From Tubiluchus corallicola (taxonomy: Eukaryota; Priapulida; Priapulimorpha; Priapulimorphida; Tubiluchidae): a stretch of 64,000 bases of DNA. This document shows, piece by piece, positions 26,034 to 62,733 of this stretch (positions are counted from its first letter, which is position 1; every line of letters starts with the position of its first letter). Both the position numbers and the translations under genes were made by a program. The notes under the pieces were generated by a model, which made no database searches, had not been told where the DNA came from, and saw nothing but the letters and a program-made list of their open reading frames with translations. The stretch covers positions 419,505-483,504 of the forward strand of contig JAQGDQ010000119.1 of NCBI GenBank assembly GCA_030141605.1, written 5' to 3'.

Positions 26034-26335
26034 GGAGTGAGCATTCTCTACCAGACAGCTAATTCGAATCGAATCGAATTTGAGACTTTCGAATTCGAAT
26101 CGAACCGAATTTCAGTATTTCGATCCGAATCGAATTCGAATTGAGTTTGAAAGATTTTCGAACCACTAGTAAAAAGTGGTCTTACAAAGATCATACACTT
26201 GTTTTGCAGTAAAACCGCCATTAGCTTGTTAAAAGTTTTGCCCAAAAACTGCAGATAAATAGTGCTAATTGCATACTTTTTCAAACATTCAATGATAAAG
26301 AACGTGTGTGGCTGGAGTGATCAATTATTCAAATA
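26034..26335. mobile_element. hAT-like non-autonomous element, copy B (truncated)
   Basis: It starts TTAGGAGTGAGCATTCTC and follows copy A (22867-23278) closely, including 'actagtaaaaagtggtctta' and the 'gataaagaacgtgtgtgg' stretch, but the last third is missing. Confidence 0.7.
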
Positions 26336-27494
26336 GCAGATGGGAGTGTTTGACATAAACAAATGGAGTGTGCCACATTTTATAACGTATAAGTATGCAA
26401 ACGACAATTAAACATTGAAGACGTGATTCTCTATTGTCTCCGGATTAATTTGGTGTAAATTATGTAAAGGGTGTAACATAACGTTTTGCCTTCGGCATGC
26501 AAAAACGAGTAACAGTAAATAACAACACAGAACAACAGCAAGCAGCAACAGCAGTCACCCATCCATTTCCTGACCACACCCAGCAGGTTACTTACTACGC
26601 TGTGACCACTAAGTTAGAATATTGCTAGTTGCTCATAGTTACTCCCCTTTCCACTACATAACATGTACAGTGCGCATGCACAATCACATATATAAATGTA
26701 CAGTGTTGCAAACTATATTGCCAACAGATGACGCCACGTTGTTAGAAATGCAGGTATTTCTGCTCTGGTGACAAATGTGCTTATATTTCGTCTGGAAATG
26801 GTGCAATGACAACAACAGTTGCATGTTTCGACTTGTGTAAGGTTAATACTTTTGTGAGAGAATTATTATAGTGTCTTGATTTTACGATAAAGAAAGATTC
26901 GCTTCAATTTTTGAAACAAGTAATTTTAAGTCATAGCTTTATTTATATTGGTGTGTGCAAGAAGCCTTGGGTCGTGGTGTCGTGATGATGATGAGGCGTT
27001 TATTACCTTAGGTAATGTGACAAATTGCTCCTATTATAGCAATGACTTAATATCTCCTTGATATTAGATTATGACAAGTTGTATACTTTTATCAATGTTT
27101 CTATGTCTCTCAGATTCAGATGTTTATTACTTTCTGCATATTACTTGCTCTCTGTTTATAAATAATGCACCTAAAAGTTTGTTCTTTTATAACAGCTTTG
27201 TTTATGCTTTTGAAACTCTGTTACGTCATCAGCATCAGCGTCCTTTTGACTCCTTCGCTATTTGAAATCTTACTGCGAGTACCTCATTTAATTTTCAACT
27301 GGAATCCGTTAGTAGAAACGTGTGTAGGTTAGAGTTGGTATGCTGGCAACGCGAATTCACTAACTTGCACAATGTTTTAGTTCCAAATAAAAGACAACTG
27401 TTGGCCGTCTTTCTAATAAACTATATTGGCTCTTTTTACCCATCACGAAGATCAACCGATAAACATAGAAAAAGCAAACAAACTTTTGTCTATG

Positions 27495-27570
27495 CGGATA
27501 TAGACATTTTGTTTTGCTAGAAATCTGGGCATTAAGCGAGGTTGGCATTATCATGAGGTTGGACTGTACG
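27495..27570 (+). mobile_element. pogo-like MITE end fragment
   Basis: Shares 'tttgttttgctagaaatctg' and 'ggcattaagcgaggttggca' with the family at 1236-1381, and ends GAGGTTGGACTGTA. Confidence 0.55.
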
Positions 27571-28484
27571 TTTGAAAAACTCTTGCCAGTTAAGTACCGA
27601 ATCTGTTATATTTGTTCATACCTACCAGTATTTTCCTTTCCTTTTACTGTAAACCTTTATTATTGATATTTCTGCCAATGGCAAATGGTTAATAGTTTAT
27701 GGACTGTGCACCAATGATGTCACTTTAATATACATTTTTGCAGTTCGTTAAAAATTTTTTATACAATTGCGCATAGATTTAAATACTGAGTAAGCAGAGA
27801 GATTGCTACTTTTGAACAAAAAAGTGGCAAACAATGTTGAAATACAAATACGTGCACTATGGTCTGCTCTTAAGCCAACAATGTGTGCCATGTTGGTACA
27901 AATAAAAATGATTGGTAGGTGACACACTTGGAAGTACTGATCGATGTGTAGGCTAACAGTCTCTTTATTGCTCAAATGCTACATTCACATCTAGGTACAA
28001 ATATCATTTCCTAGAAAACGTGAATTTTTTTCTTTGGATCATGTTTTGTTTAATTCATTTCAATAATTTGGTTAGTTAAGCACAAGAAAGCTACTTTTGT
28101 TGAAGATAGTAGCAAAATGTTGGATACATGTGAATATGTAAATCTCTTGATACAAAATTTTTTTCTGGAATCTGATTTATGCATCTAAATGATTTTTCTT
28201 TTTGTAAATATTCTATATTGTATAATAATTATTACTACGTGTTTGATTATTTTATAGTTATTTAATAAATTTTAGGTTTACAAATTTACTACGCTCACAC
28301 TTTCAATGCTTTTTAGAAACTTTATTCGTATATACGGCTTTTTTACAAAAAGTTTTATTAACACAATGTATTGTGTGATCACAACAGTACTTTAAAAACA
28401 TACTAAAAATTGGAATTCGAAAACAGTACTTTCACTTGAATAATACAAGACGCAATAAAGTTTTATTTTAACAGGGTTGGCACT

Positions 28485-29128
28485 AGGGGTGAGCATCGAA
28501 CGTTCGAATTCGATTCGAACCAGTTTTTTTATTTCGAACTCGATTCGAATCCAAAACTATACATTCGAATAATTCAGCACTTCACTCACATATGTTCTTT
28601 ATCACTAAAACGATTGAAACATCATGCAATTAGCATAATTTAGCTGTGATTTCTGCACACAATTTTAAAGAAATTACTAGTCGTTTTATTGCAGAACAAA
28701 ATCTAGTGATACACATGATCTTTGTAAGACTAATTTTTACTGGTGGTTCGAAAATCGTTCAATCTCAATTCGAATTCGGTTCGAATTCGAAAGTCACAAA
28801 TTCGGTTCAATTCGAATTTCAGTGTTTCGAATTCGAATTGAGATTGAAACATTTTCGAACTAGTTTTAGAACTACCAGTAAAAATTAGTCTTACAAAGAT
28901 CATGCATGTCACTAGATTTTGTTCTGCAATAAAACGACTAGTAATTGGTATAAAATTGTGCACAGAAATCACAGCTAAATTATGCTAATTGCATGATGTT
29001 TCAATCGTTTTAGTAATAAAGAACATATGTGATTGAAGTGCTGAATTATTCGAATCTATAGTTTTGGGTTCGAATCGAGTTCGAACTAAAAAAACTCGTT
29101 CGAATCGAACTATTTATTTATGCCCTAC
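28485..29128. mobile_element. Head-to-head inverted dimer of the hAT-like element
   Basis: The left arm (28485 to about 28795) is the reverse complement of the right arm (about 28800 to 29128). The same phrases appear mirrored, for example CATATGTTCTTTATCACTAA at the left and TTAGTAATAAAGAACATATG at the right. Each arm matches copy A. A transcript could fold into a hairpin of about 300 bp. Two mirrored open frames inside encode near-identical peptides only because of the symmetry. Confidence 0.8.
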
Positions 29129-29510
29129 TTCTTAGAAAAAAAATTACGGCAGAACAAAATTTTGCATGAACAAAATCTACAAGACACAGACGCACCATTT
29201 TAGTTTCCCAAGGTGAAATGGATCCTAAACCTTGTCTGGAAGAAATCCGCACTAAAGCATATAATAAACATAACAGAAGTTACAAAAAACAAATTATTCA
29301 CTCTTAAACAATGAAACCAATAACGATACAATACAGTTAAATGCTGCTAGACCGACTATTGAGCAATAAAAAAAAATTACACGAATCTCCAGTACACAAA
29401 TGTTGAAATGGTAATACTTGCAAGTTTCTTAAGAGCTGCCGAAAAACTTACTAATAACTGCCATTTCAAAATTATTCGTTAACAATAGGATGGGCCAGTA
29501 AATGTTGAAA

Positions 29511-29650
29511 AAAGCCAGGACTTGAACGAGTCACATTTAGATACAAGTTCATGGCTTGACAACACGGCTTTGTGTAGCTAGTGTCCAGTAGTTTAATTGT
29601 CCAGGCGTTGCACATAACACAAAGGACCTAGTTCAAATTCGGACTCAGCC
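29511..29650. repeat. Back-to-back tRNA-like sequences
   Basis: On the minus strand CTCGTTCAAGTCCTGG (29511-29535) looks like a T-arm. On the plus strand CCTAGTTCAAATTCGGACTC (29629-29648) looks like another, each with a box-A-like stretch in tRNA spacing. Neither has a good acceptor stem. Probably two old tRNA-derived SINEs. Confidence 0.35.
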
Positions 29651-30973
29651 AAGCTTTTTTACAGACAATTCCTTGCAGTCAGATTTTATATCAAAAATTC
29701 GATAACCGAGCATTCATCCCATCATTGTTGATTAATGTTGTTACCTTACCACACCAAGCAATGCAAAGCGAATGTACACATGAAAATTTTAAGAGCTAAC
29801 AAAAATGACTTCACGTTCAACATGTTTGTCTAGAGAAAATAAGCCATTGAACAACAAATACAATCAGATTACAGCACAGTAACCACTGCAATATACACAT
29901 TTTACATATTAAAACTTAAAATGCCAGCAAAGCAATGTAATGCAAACAAATGCATTAAAAAGCAATATGGAGGAAATTGTAGAGAACTGTAGTAACACTA
30001 GAAATAAAAACAAGTTAACGGTAATTCCCACAAACATCCAAAAATAACAGAAAACTGAACACAATGAACTAAATTTGCAGAAAGCAGGCACTTCATCGCG
30101 TACAAGCAACTATTCAGATATGATATCTATATTACATTTTGCAAACAATTTTAATAATACCTGAAATAATAATATTTCAATATCTTTACAATAATAATGA
30201 GTCCACATGCCTGACTCTTCACCTATATGCAACAGCATAAAAACCACACATAATATATATATAAAAACACAGGAACTTAAACATGGATGCAATATGTCAA
30301 AGTGTCTTGACTTCAAATCCATTTCTTTCAGTGGTCTTTTCGACTATCCATATACACCAGCAGCAACTGAGTGGCCTTAGTACAACTGAAGGTTATTATC
30401 TAGTACCTATAGGTCCTATACCTTTAGATGTAGTAACTGTACTGTAACAGTCTCACAACTTTTTGTTGCAACATACATGGACACTTGTAGTTTTTATCAT
30501 ATTGCTACACCTCTGAAAACTATAGGCCATAACAGACTATCACAAATGATAGAAAACAGTTACATTTTCACAAAAAGGCAAAATCAACCAACAGTGAGAA
30601 AAAACATTGCAGAATAAGCATTAAATGACAACTAACCTATGCAAGGCCAATATAACTATGCTGTAGATACGTGTAATAGCTACAACTCGTGAACATAAAA
30701 TATGCACAGTTAACATGAAGTAGAAAAATAAATGTATCTCCTTGCAAATACAACTTTGGTTTTGAATAAAAGCCCAACTGCAACAATTCTCATCCCATTA
30801 GTGAAAATTTTTACACATTTCTTTTTTCGACATTTGCCAACGTTTTAAAAAAATAATTTTAGTAACAGAGTCACAAACGAAAAGAGAAATGGTCTAAATT
30901 TCACACTATAAGGAGATTCTGGCTCCAAACTTACTGGCACAGCTAACATGAGTGGAAAATTCTCACACATACA

Positions 30974-30980
30974 TTTTAAT
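30974..30980 (-). promoter_or_regulatory. Candidate variant polyadenylation signal of Piwi
   Basis: ATTAAA on the minus strand lies about 255 bases past the Piwi stop codon. No AATAAA was seen nearer. Weak evidence, position only. Confidence 0.25.
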
Positions 30981-31233
30981 TGCATTTATATCGGTGAACA
31001 TTCATCAAACTTGCAACATAAAAACAAGTAATGTTTCTGAAAAAATTCTACACAAAAACCGGCTATGGCTATCACACGGTCAACTGTGTTCAGACATCTC
31101 AAAATAACCAAACCAAAGTCGAACTGACCAATCCAATAATGCTGCCACGATTGTTGCACAGCTTCAAAGAAATTAAAACCGACTGTATCAAGTCTCACGG
31201 GCAAGTTGGCGTGGAATGTTCAGGAATGCCTCC

Positions 31234-55567
<24,334 letters not shown>

Positions 55568-55807
55568 ACTAATTTTCTGTTAGAAATGGAATCTGCAACG
55601 TAAATAGAAGCACTGATAAAACACATGTTCATAATGGCCATAAAGGAATTCCAAAACAGAAAACGTCCTATTTCACTAAGTCTGAATTTTCAATATTTTC
55701 AAGGTAGTTAATGAAGGAGTGCATGCGTGGTGTTAGGTGGTGGTCGGCGAAGATTTTTAACTCCGACAATTTGAAGATTTTCTACCAAAAAATTCTTGAT
55801 CCCTCAC

Positions 55808-55860
55808 CTTCCAAGGCTGATCCTTGACGGTGAAGCTACTTGGAAATTATCAGTGATAGT
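55808..55860 (-). other. Possible non-coding first exon of the Piwi gene
   Basis: On the minus strand CAGCCTTGGAAG is followed by GTGAGG, a good 5' splice donor at 55807, and the coding exon is preceded by an apparent 3' splice site about 210 bases away. A short 5' UTR exon ending at 55808 would explain both. The upstream limit cannot be read from sequence; 55860 is a guess. Confidence 0.35.
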
Positions 55861-56129
55861 TATATACGAAAAACTTTTGCTTAAAATTTCTCGCAAGGTG
55901 TTTTTGAATACGTGAGTTGTTTCTAAACAAGGCGTGTATCGCTGGATGTAACATGGCGTCTTTAGCGTGAAAAAAACACACTTTTTGTAATTCCTGACTT
56001 TAAAATTTTTCTGTCTATCCTGACATAAATTAGCTGTGCAAACGGTAGGACGTATTTATCACAATACTACTGCAAACTACATAAATTGATATTGAAGTTG
56101 AAAACATAGACCCAAAGAAGGAAACAAAG

Positions 56130-56960
56130 GCAAGACCTCAACTCGGGCAAGAAAATCGACCACAATTTCTATTAATGATTCTACAGACTTTCAGGCTAGC
56201 TACTGAGTTGTTGGTATCAACAGGGGAATTTTGTCCTTGTAAAATGTGCGGTGAAAACGTTGATGTTAATATTAAAGCACTGTACTGTGACTATTGTGAA
56301 TTGTGGTCATGCACAAAGTGCCTAGGTTACTCAGATGAAACGTACACATTGACATAAAATACATCAATGTTATGGTTTTGCCCGGGTGAATTTGTTGAGG
56401 CGAATGCATCCATTAATTTGTCTAAGAAACTAGAGGCCAGCACTGAAAATGTAAAGCTATCTCACTTTAGTAACGAAACTAGAAGAACAGGTTCAACAGC
56501 TAAATTGTAAATTAAGTTCAAAAGCAGACAAGTCCAAGATTAGACTGCTAGAAGACTAAGTTAAACATTTGGAAAAAAAATGAACTAGCAATGACATAAG
56601 AGATAAAGTAGGAGTGTTCGAAGATAAAATAAAAGATACCGAGTCTTCCGTAAAACAAATGAAGTCAGACACAGAGTTTCCAAGATTAGAAACAGCTGCT
56701 GGGGTTGTAACACAAGCAGATATCGATAATAAAATAAAAGCTGAATTAGGAGAAATTAAACAGAGAGAAGTCCGGTGCAAGAATATTGTTGTCTTCAATA
56801 TGGCAGAAAGCCATAATGATAGTTTGGATAAAAGAATTGAGATTGATATTGAAGCCTTTAAGAATCTCTGTGAAATGGAACCAGGCATTAAAGATGTGAT
56901 TACTGAAAATGTAAGAAGACTGGGCAAGCAGTTTAATTATTTAAAATGCGTTTTTTTTTA
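56130..56960 (+). pseudogene. LINE ORF1 remnant with PHD-like zinc finger
   Basis: From 56175 the plus strand encodes CPCKMCGENVDVNIKALYCD, then YCELWSCTKC and SDETYTL; after an in-frame TAA (56355) the frame continues to LWFCPGEF. This is the Cys pattern and the Y..L...W.C end of the PHD-like finger found in ORF1 of CR1/L2-type LINEs. A later frame (56614-56960) encodes a coiled-coil-like stretch and RCKNIVVFNMAES, typical of the ORF1 nucleic-acid-binding part. Stops and frame changes mark it as dead. It lies upstream of Piwi on the other strand. Confidence 0.7.
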
Positions 56961-57045
56961 ATTAAATACATGCTTATAGTGCTATCAAATGAGCACACTT
57001 GCAACTATGGTGGCGCACTCTATAATTTTTGTTCAACCACCCTAT
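56932..57045. repeat. 110-bp dispersed repeat, copy 1
   Basis: From TTAATTATTTAAAATGCG to CAACCACCCTATTA it matches 61407-61514 with scattered differences, including GAGCACACTTGCAACTATGG against GAGCACAGTTGCGACTATGG. In reverse it would end in an A-run. It interrupts the LINE ORF1 remnant. Confidence 0.7.
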
Positions 57046-57516
57046 TAAGAGAAGGTTGGACAAGCACTGGGCTGGGAAAAAGATAGAAAATACAAGGCCT
57101 CCTTTGGGGATATGGATACGAACATATATACACAATTTGGCTAAAAGATCACTTTGCCGAAACAACATAAGGTATAAGGAAGGCAGAACGAGGGGCACTC
57201 GCATAATAAAATCTACAAATAGGGTGGCTGACGCGCGCCGCCATATTGTGGGAGATGAAGGTGGAACATCATTTTCTAGCATATTTCGGTTATCAGTATT
57301 CAAAAAATATGAAAGTAAGTTAAAAATCAAATTAATACAGTTAAACTACTGTTGTCGGTCTTTTATCTACCGAAATTTAATTTTCCGTACTGTCCTAAGT
57401 TTTGAGCAGGAAACTTGTGAAGTTGTCAAAAACGGCTTTACTGCAATCGATCCGTCAGCGTGACATCAAAAATGGCCCCGATTTGAAAATTTCGATGGGT
57501 ATTTTCAAATCAATTT

Positions 57517-57775
57517 GCGGCCCGGACTAACAGCTTCATTTTCGATATTATCAGCCTTACCTGGGTAAAAAAGGTCGGCAAATTTTTCTGAAAACCGAGC
57601 CACAATTAAATTACAACATTTTGGCCGTCAAAATAGCGTTTCTTTTTTTCGCGCTGCGGTATTAGGCCTTCAAAGAGTGGAAATCTTATTGGCTCGCATA
57701 TAAAAATATTCTTAAATGTGTTATCTTAATTCTAAAACACGTTATGATTGGATTAAATGAGTTAGTCCGGGCCGC
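57517..57775. mobile_element. 259-bp GC-rich inverted-repeat element
   Basis: GCGGCCCGGACTAAC (57517-57531) and GTTAGTCCGGGCCGC (57761-57775) are perfect inverted repeats, in a locally CpG-rich region. The middle has no coding sequence. No clean target duplication was found, so it could also be the inner part of a larger element. Confidence 0.5.
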
Positions 57776-57918
57776 ATTTGTCCATTTAGAGAACCCGGTT
57801 TGTAATGAAAACTCCTCCTTTGCCTCCTCGCTGATTGGACAATTCGGGTGATGTCATGTACAGCTTGAGCTGTGACAAGGCGCTGTGCGATTGGTTGCTG
57901 GAAGTAAATATATTGTAG

Positions 57919-58000
57919 ATGGGCGCAGCGCCTGAAAGACGTATTGTGAAAGCCAATATCAAAAGGTGGAACTTATCTAACCGCAAGAGTATACTTCTGG
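57919..58000 (+). CDS. Orphan candidate first coding exon
   Basis: ATG at 57919 opens a frame beginning MGAAPERRIVKANIKRW and ending at CTTCTGG followed by a GTAAGTT donor in phase 1. It follows a CpG-rich stretch with a CCAAT-like motif in reverse (GATTGG near 57890), which would suit a promoter. No convincing downstream exon was found and the protein is not recognised, so this may be chance. Confidence 0.22.
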
Positions 58001-58139
58001 GTAAGTTATTGAACTTTTGTTGTTTACTACTGTACCGTGTATTCGTCGTGTCTACTACTGTACCTGTATTCGCTTTGTGTCTTGTGCCTGTATGCTTGCT
58101 TATACTTGTACTTGCGCTCTTATATGGTATTTGTTAAAG

Positions 58140-61100
58140 TTCTACTACAGTTTTTTTATTGTTTAACTATTTCTTGACATTTTAATGTGCTTGCAGCCAG
58201 TTGTATGAAGTCATTTTTAAAGATGAAACCTAAAAGTTTATACTGATTAATTAATTTCACCTCAAAAGTACTTTATCGCTATAACATTGGTTCAAATGCT
58301 TTTTAAATTTAAGGATACTTTGTGTGGGCCTAGCTAATGCAGGTAAAGTTTTGCTTATTACTCGAGCTGAAATTACTTCTGAAAGCATTAGCTGTAACTT
58401 CTAAAACAACTGCTTTGTCTAAAACAATTTTAAATACACATTTTAGTTTTTCATGTTATTTTTTGTTTTAATCACAAGACCTTTGCTACTACATTGAATT
58501 CTATTGTTTGCACATTGCCTACCAGTACAAAATTATTATGCCTTAAAGTCAATTGCTAATAAATTCATTAGATGCTCTAAAATGTACTGTGTATATCCAA
58601 CCAGAATCACCTCACACTCCCAAAATTATTATGTGCAACCAATATTTTATCCGTTTTTGTCCTATGTTAGTCACATTATAATGAAAGCAGGTTAAAGTAT
58701 TTATTTGCCAAGAATTTAATTACTTCATTAACTATTTTGACTGACTAAACTTTAGTTTTGGCTAAAGGTTTTCCAGTCAACAAAACTAAGATAAACAAAA
58801 CTATTAATTTTAATATTTATTATGATGTTAAAGAATAATTATGAGAAACTTAAATATTGAAAACTTGTTTTTCTAGGCTTTTGCAAATCTTACCTAACCT
58901 AGTGGAACCCTGCAGACCAGTAAAGTTATTATAGTGTCATCTTCATTTTGCGTTATACAACTGCTAAAAGATCAACATTTGAATTTGGAGTTCAAGATCA
59001 GATAATTAATAAACCCGCTGACATTTTTGACATCTAACGTACTATTTTAAAAATCAAAGGTTTGAGACATGTAAACTTTTGTAAATTAGCCTGTAAATGC
59101 TTGTTGTTAAAAGTAAGCTTAAATCATTAGCATCTCTTGTGCAGAAAATTCAAATTTTAGTAAAATACTTTTATACTTTACTATGATAAATTTATAGTCA
59201 TATATTTTACCAACCCAATATTTAAACCACTATTCATTTTAACTAAGTCTTCGTTTCTTCAATCTTATCTGTCCTAAAAACTCAGCAATCAACCATGAAG
59301 ACATACTCAGCAGGAGTGGGTGCATCTTAGACTTCTTGTAGTTAGATGTTGTACTTGTATCCAAAAAACCCATATCAGGTTTACTTGCAATAATTTTACT
59401 TTTCGTCTTCCATTTTTACCCAAGTTTGATAACTAGGCGTAGTCTATCATTAATTCATTAAAACCTTCATATTAAGAAAGTAGTACAAAAATTGTATAAT
59501 GTACTATAAAAAGAAATCAGATATGAATATTTTGTGTAGTTAACATCATTATTTATAATAAATTTAGTTTGCATTATTACAAATTAAGTTTTAGTTATTT
59601 TTTAACTTTTGTCATTTTTGACTTTACCTAGCAGTAAAATAAAAAAACAAAAAAAATTGAAAAATGAACTTGACTAATAGCAGAGCAAAAAAAGTCTAAA
59701 AAAAGTAGTGAGCAAATAGAAGAAAAATAAATTGCTAATAGATCTGCTGCAAAACCCTAGTGTACGATTTGTATGGGACATAATATACAATGAACATATT
59801 CTAGGCAAGTTAAAATCTAGTACACATTTGAAATTGAGAAACAGGAATTGTAAGCTCTACATATATTGCAAGTTACAGCACACAGTCATATTGCAATAAC
59901 TGTATTTGGCAATTTTGTATCCCAGATAATGTTACAAGACATTTCATTGCAGGCAGTTAATCCTACCGAGCTAGACACTGAGCTAACAGTACATTTAACT
60001 ACATCCAAAAAATACATGCACTGTCGATTAGATGTACCTGGAAATTGCAAACTTGTCATGCAGCTTTCGCACTAGAAAAATTTCATTATACGTACATAAC
60101 AAAAACTAAAAACATCAATTAGATATGCCCGAAAAAAGGAAAAAAATACATGCACTGTCGATTAGATGTACCTGGAAATTGCAAACTTGTCATGCAGCTT
60201 TCGCACTAGAAAAATTTCATTATACGTACATAACAAAAATTAAAAACATCAATTAGATATGCCCGAAAAAAGGAAAAAAATACATTAAAACAGGTGTGAT
60301 CAAGGGGCGCATTACATGCACCTGGAGAAATTGCAGACCTATTATGTATCCAGCTTTTCCATGCTGTATCATTTCTTAAGAAACGTATCTGGGTATCTGA
60401 GAAAAGGTAACAATTGGCATTTAAAATTATAAAATAAAACAGTTATCGATTAGTTGTGTCAGGTGAAACTAATTAAGAATTTCCAGCAATAGGTTTTGTG
60501 GAGCCCTTGATAACCGTTCTTGGGTACTAAAACGCACATCATTAATTATGATTTGGTTAACATTTATATTATACCATGAAGTAACAAAAATGATAAAAAT
60601 ATCAATTAGATGTGCCTGGAAGTAGGTCATCAATGCATTAAAACAGGTGTAATCAAGGTAGTACATGCCCTATGATAAAAGATTACAGATTTAAGGTATT
60701 ATTTTTGAAAAAAACAACTTTAAAATGCTCTTGGATTAGTTCTACAAAGAATTAATTAATGCGTTGCCATGACAACGGAGTTTCTTCATCCTAGATTTTT
60801 ACCTGTACAAGAGGAAAACATGGATTTGGCACTAAACACAGAAAAATCACTTCAATGGCTGTGTGTAACCAACTAAATCCCACTTTCTAAAACGCATAGT
60901 TTTCATATCGTAAATTTCGTAATACTCACGAAAATGCTGTTTTCCCGGTTTTTCCTGTAAAAATTTTCCCTAGCATAAATCTGAAGATGCAAAGTGTTTA
61001 TGAATATCTGTTCTATGTACACTGAGCTACCAAAAGCCATATTAACAATTAACTACCAGCTGAATTGGCATCTTTTATAACAGTCCAAAGTTGACAAGTT

Positions 61101-61400
61101 AGCACACTTTCGTAAAAGGTCCATTTTCACACCTGTTAAGGTAAAACATCATTTGGATGAATTTTGGATGCTGGAAAAATGAATACTATGTTGCCATAGG
61201 ACTTGATATGATTATTTCTCGTGCAATGCACTCCATTTAACAACACTAACATACTGAAACCTGCATTTGGAATTTTTAGTTATAAATAATAGAATGCTAA
61301 AAGTACAATTTTTAACTTTTTGCTCAAACCGGACTTAGCCATTTTTTGTTACTCCTAAAACGCGAGCGTTTTTTTGAACTTTAACTGACCGCCATTTCAA
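58140..61400. other. AT-rich stretch without recognisable genes
   Basis: Beyond the 134-bp tandem duplication at 60009-60290 I saw no coding exon, RNA gene or transposon with clear ends. Confidence 0.45.
60009..60290. repeat. 134-bp tandem duplication
   Basis: TGCACTGTCGATTAGATGTA at 60017 recurs at 60151 and the copies are almost identical. A looser relative ('aaatatcaattagatgtgcc') lies near 60600, so the unit may once have had more copies. Confidence 0.85.
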
Positions 61401-61406
61401 GACAAA

Positions 61407-61514
61407 CTAATTATTTTAAATCTGGTTTTTTTTAATTAACTATATGCTCATAGCACTGTCAAATGAGCACAGTTGCGACTATGGTGGCGCGCTCTACAAT
61501 TTTCGTTCAGCCAC
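61407..61514. repeat. 110-bp dispersed repeat, copy 2
   Basis: Matches 56932-57045. It ends CAGCCACCCTACTA and is followed within about 20 bases by a LINE ORF2 end. Confidence 0.7.
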
Positions 61515-61529
61515 CCTACTACAAAATTG

Positions 61530-61663
61530 AGAGCGCAACTAAACTGCAGACAATATTTTTTTCACAGAAAGTGGTTAGAGAATGAAATTTATTGTCCGAC
61601 AATGTTAAAGACTCTTCAGTGAATAAGTTCAAGAACAAAATGGACATATATAGCCCGATATGA
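61530..61663 (+). pseudogene. LINE ORF2 C-terminal remnant
   Basis: The plus strand encodes FFSQKVVRE, an in-frame TGA (61583) where Trp is expected, then NLLSDNVKDSSVNKFKNKM and a final stop at 61661. This matches the conserved end of CR1/Jockey-type reverse transcriptases (FFSxRVVxxWNSLPxxVVxAxSVNxFKxRLD). The upstream reverse transcriptase is absent. Confidence 0.7.
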
Positions 61664-62733
61664 AATACGTGACGTAGCGTGGCACCTTCAAGAGTGGTGG
61701 AATGGTGTAGTTCGTTACGTACGTAAACAATATTTACGACCATTGACGGGCTAATAGTTCCAGAGCACGTTATCTTTTTATTTTCTAAAAATGTGCTAAA
61801 TTAATAACTATTTATTCAGGCTTGTACTTGCACGAAGTATAGTAGGCTAACTAGTACAGCCTACATCAATACATGTTAGATCTCTATAAACATACAGCAC
61901 GCTCATGAAAGAAGCACTATATTCGCCTGATCTAGCAAGCAAAAAATACCCCTATGATCACAGAAAGTAAAGCTTCAGCAACAGCCTGTAGATATACAAA
62001 AAGAAATCGAATAAAAGTTACATGTATTTCACAAAAATGGCGTTCAATAGTCATTCTAAGATTAGATATACATAAATAGTTCGTCGGCAAACTCTCGACC
62101 TCAATATTGCTAATCCGCAATGGTTCACAGGTCACTGTTGATCAGCAGCAATTTTCTTATTAGAATTACACGAATAATACATTGCTGTAAAAGTTACCAA
62201 TCAAACATTCAGTAATGGAATATATATCTAGTGTTACTTCTATGTACCACGATAATTTTCCAAATTAAATTATAATCAGTGACGGCGCAATAATTTCATT
62301 GACTCCGCCTCCGGGTTTAGCGAAGGCAAACGTTAGATCGAATGCGTGTTTACTTGGCGGTTTCTTAACCAACACCAGGTATCCAAAAGGAAATTAGTGA
62401 CAATTCGCCGCTTCTAGTACAAAAGCTGCTAGTCACGTTAACTAAGTGCAACCTTTTTTATGCTTGATGAGCTTGCATATTCCGGCTTGAAATAAACAAT
62501 TCTCTACTAAGAAATTCTACATTACTTTTCGTAATAATAAATAAAATTATAATATTAATAATCAGGCCGCTTAGGTTCAAAAGATTCACCACTTTTTTAA
62601 ACTCGTAACTTGAAAATTCTGCTAGAAAATAAACAAAAGCCTTGACAACATCTTTTTCAGCAAAAAAACACAGCGTTCCTGATCTAGCAAAACCCTGAGT
62701 TCGACCTCCTATTTTGCTCTTTTGTCTCTCCAG

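Larger units (their letters stand above)
25651..31233. other. Intergenic DNA between ACBD5 and Piwi
   Basis: No protein-coding exon recognised. It holds two hAT-like elements, one pogo-like fragment and a pair of tRNA-like repeats. The Piwi 3' UTR occupies its right edge. Confidence 0.5.

Noticed and set aside
28646-28972. Two 80-codon frames on opposite strands with similar peptides
   Set aside because: The resemblance comes from the inverted dimer of a non-coding hAT-like element.
57029-57463. 144-codon plus-strand frame
   Set aside because: It starts with a TTG inside a dispersed repeat, and beyond a short LINE-like string shows no family features or splice context.
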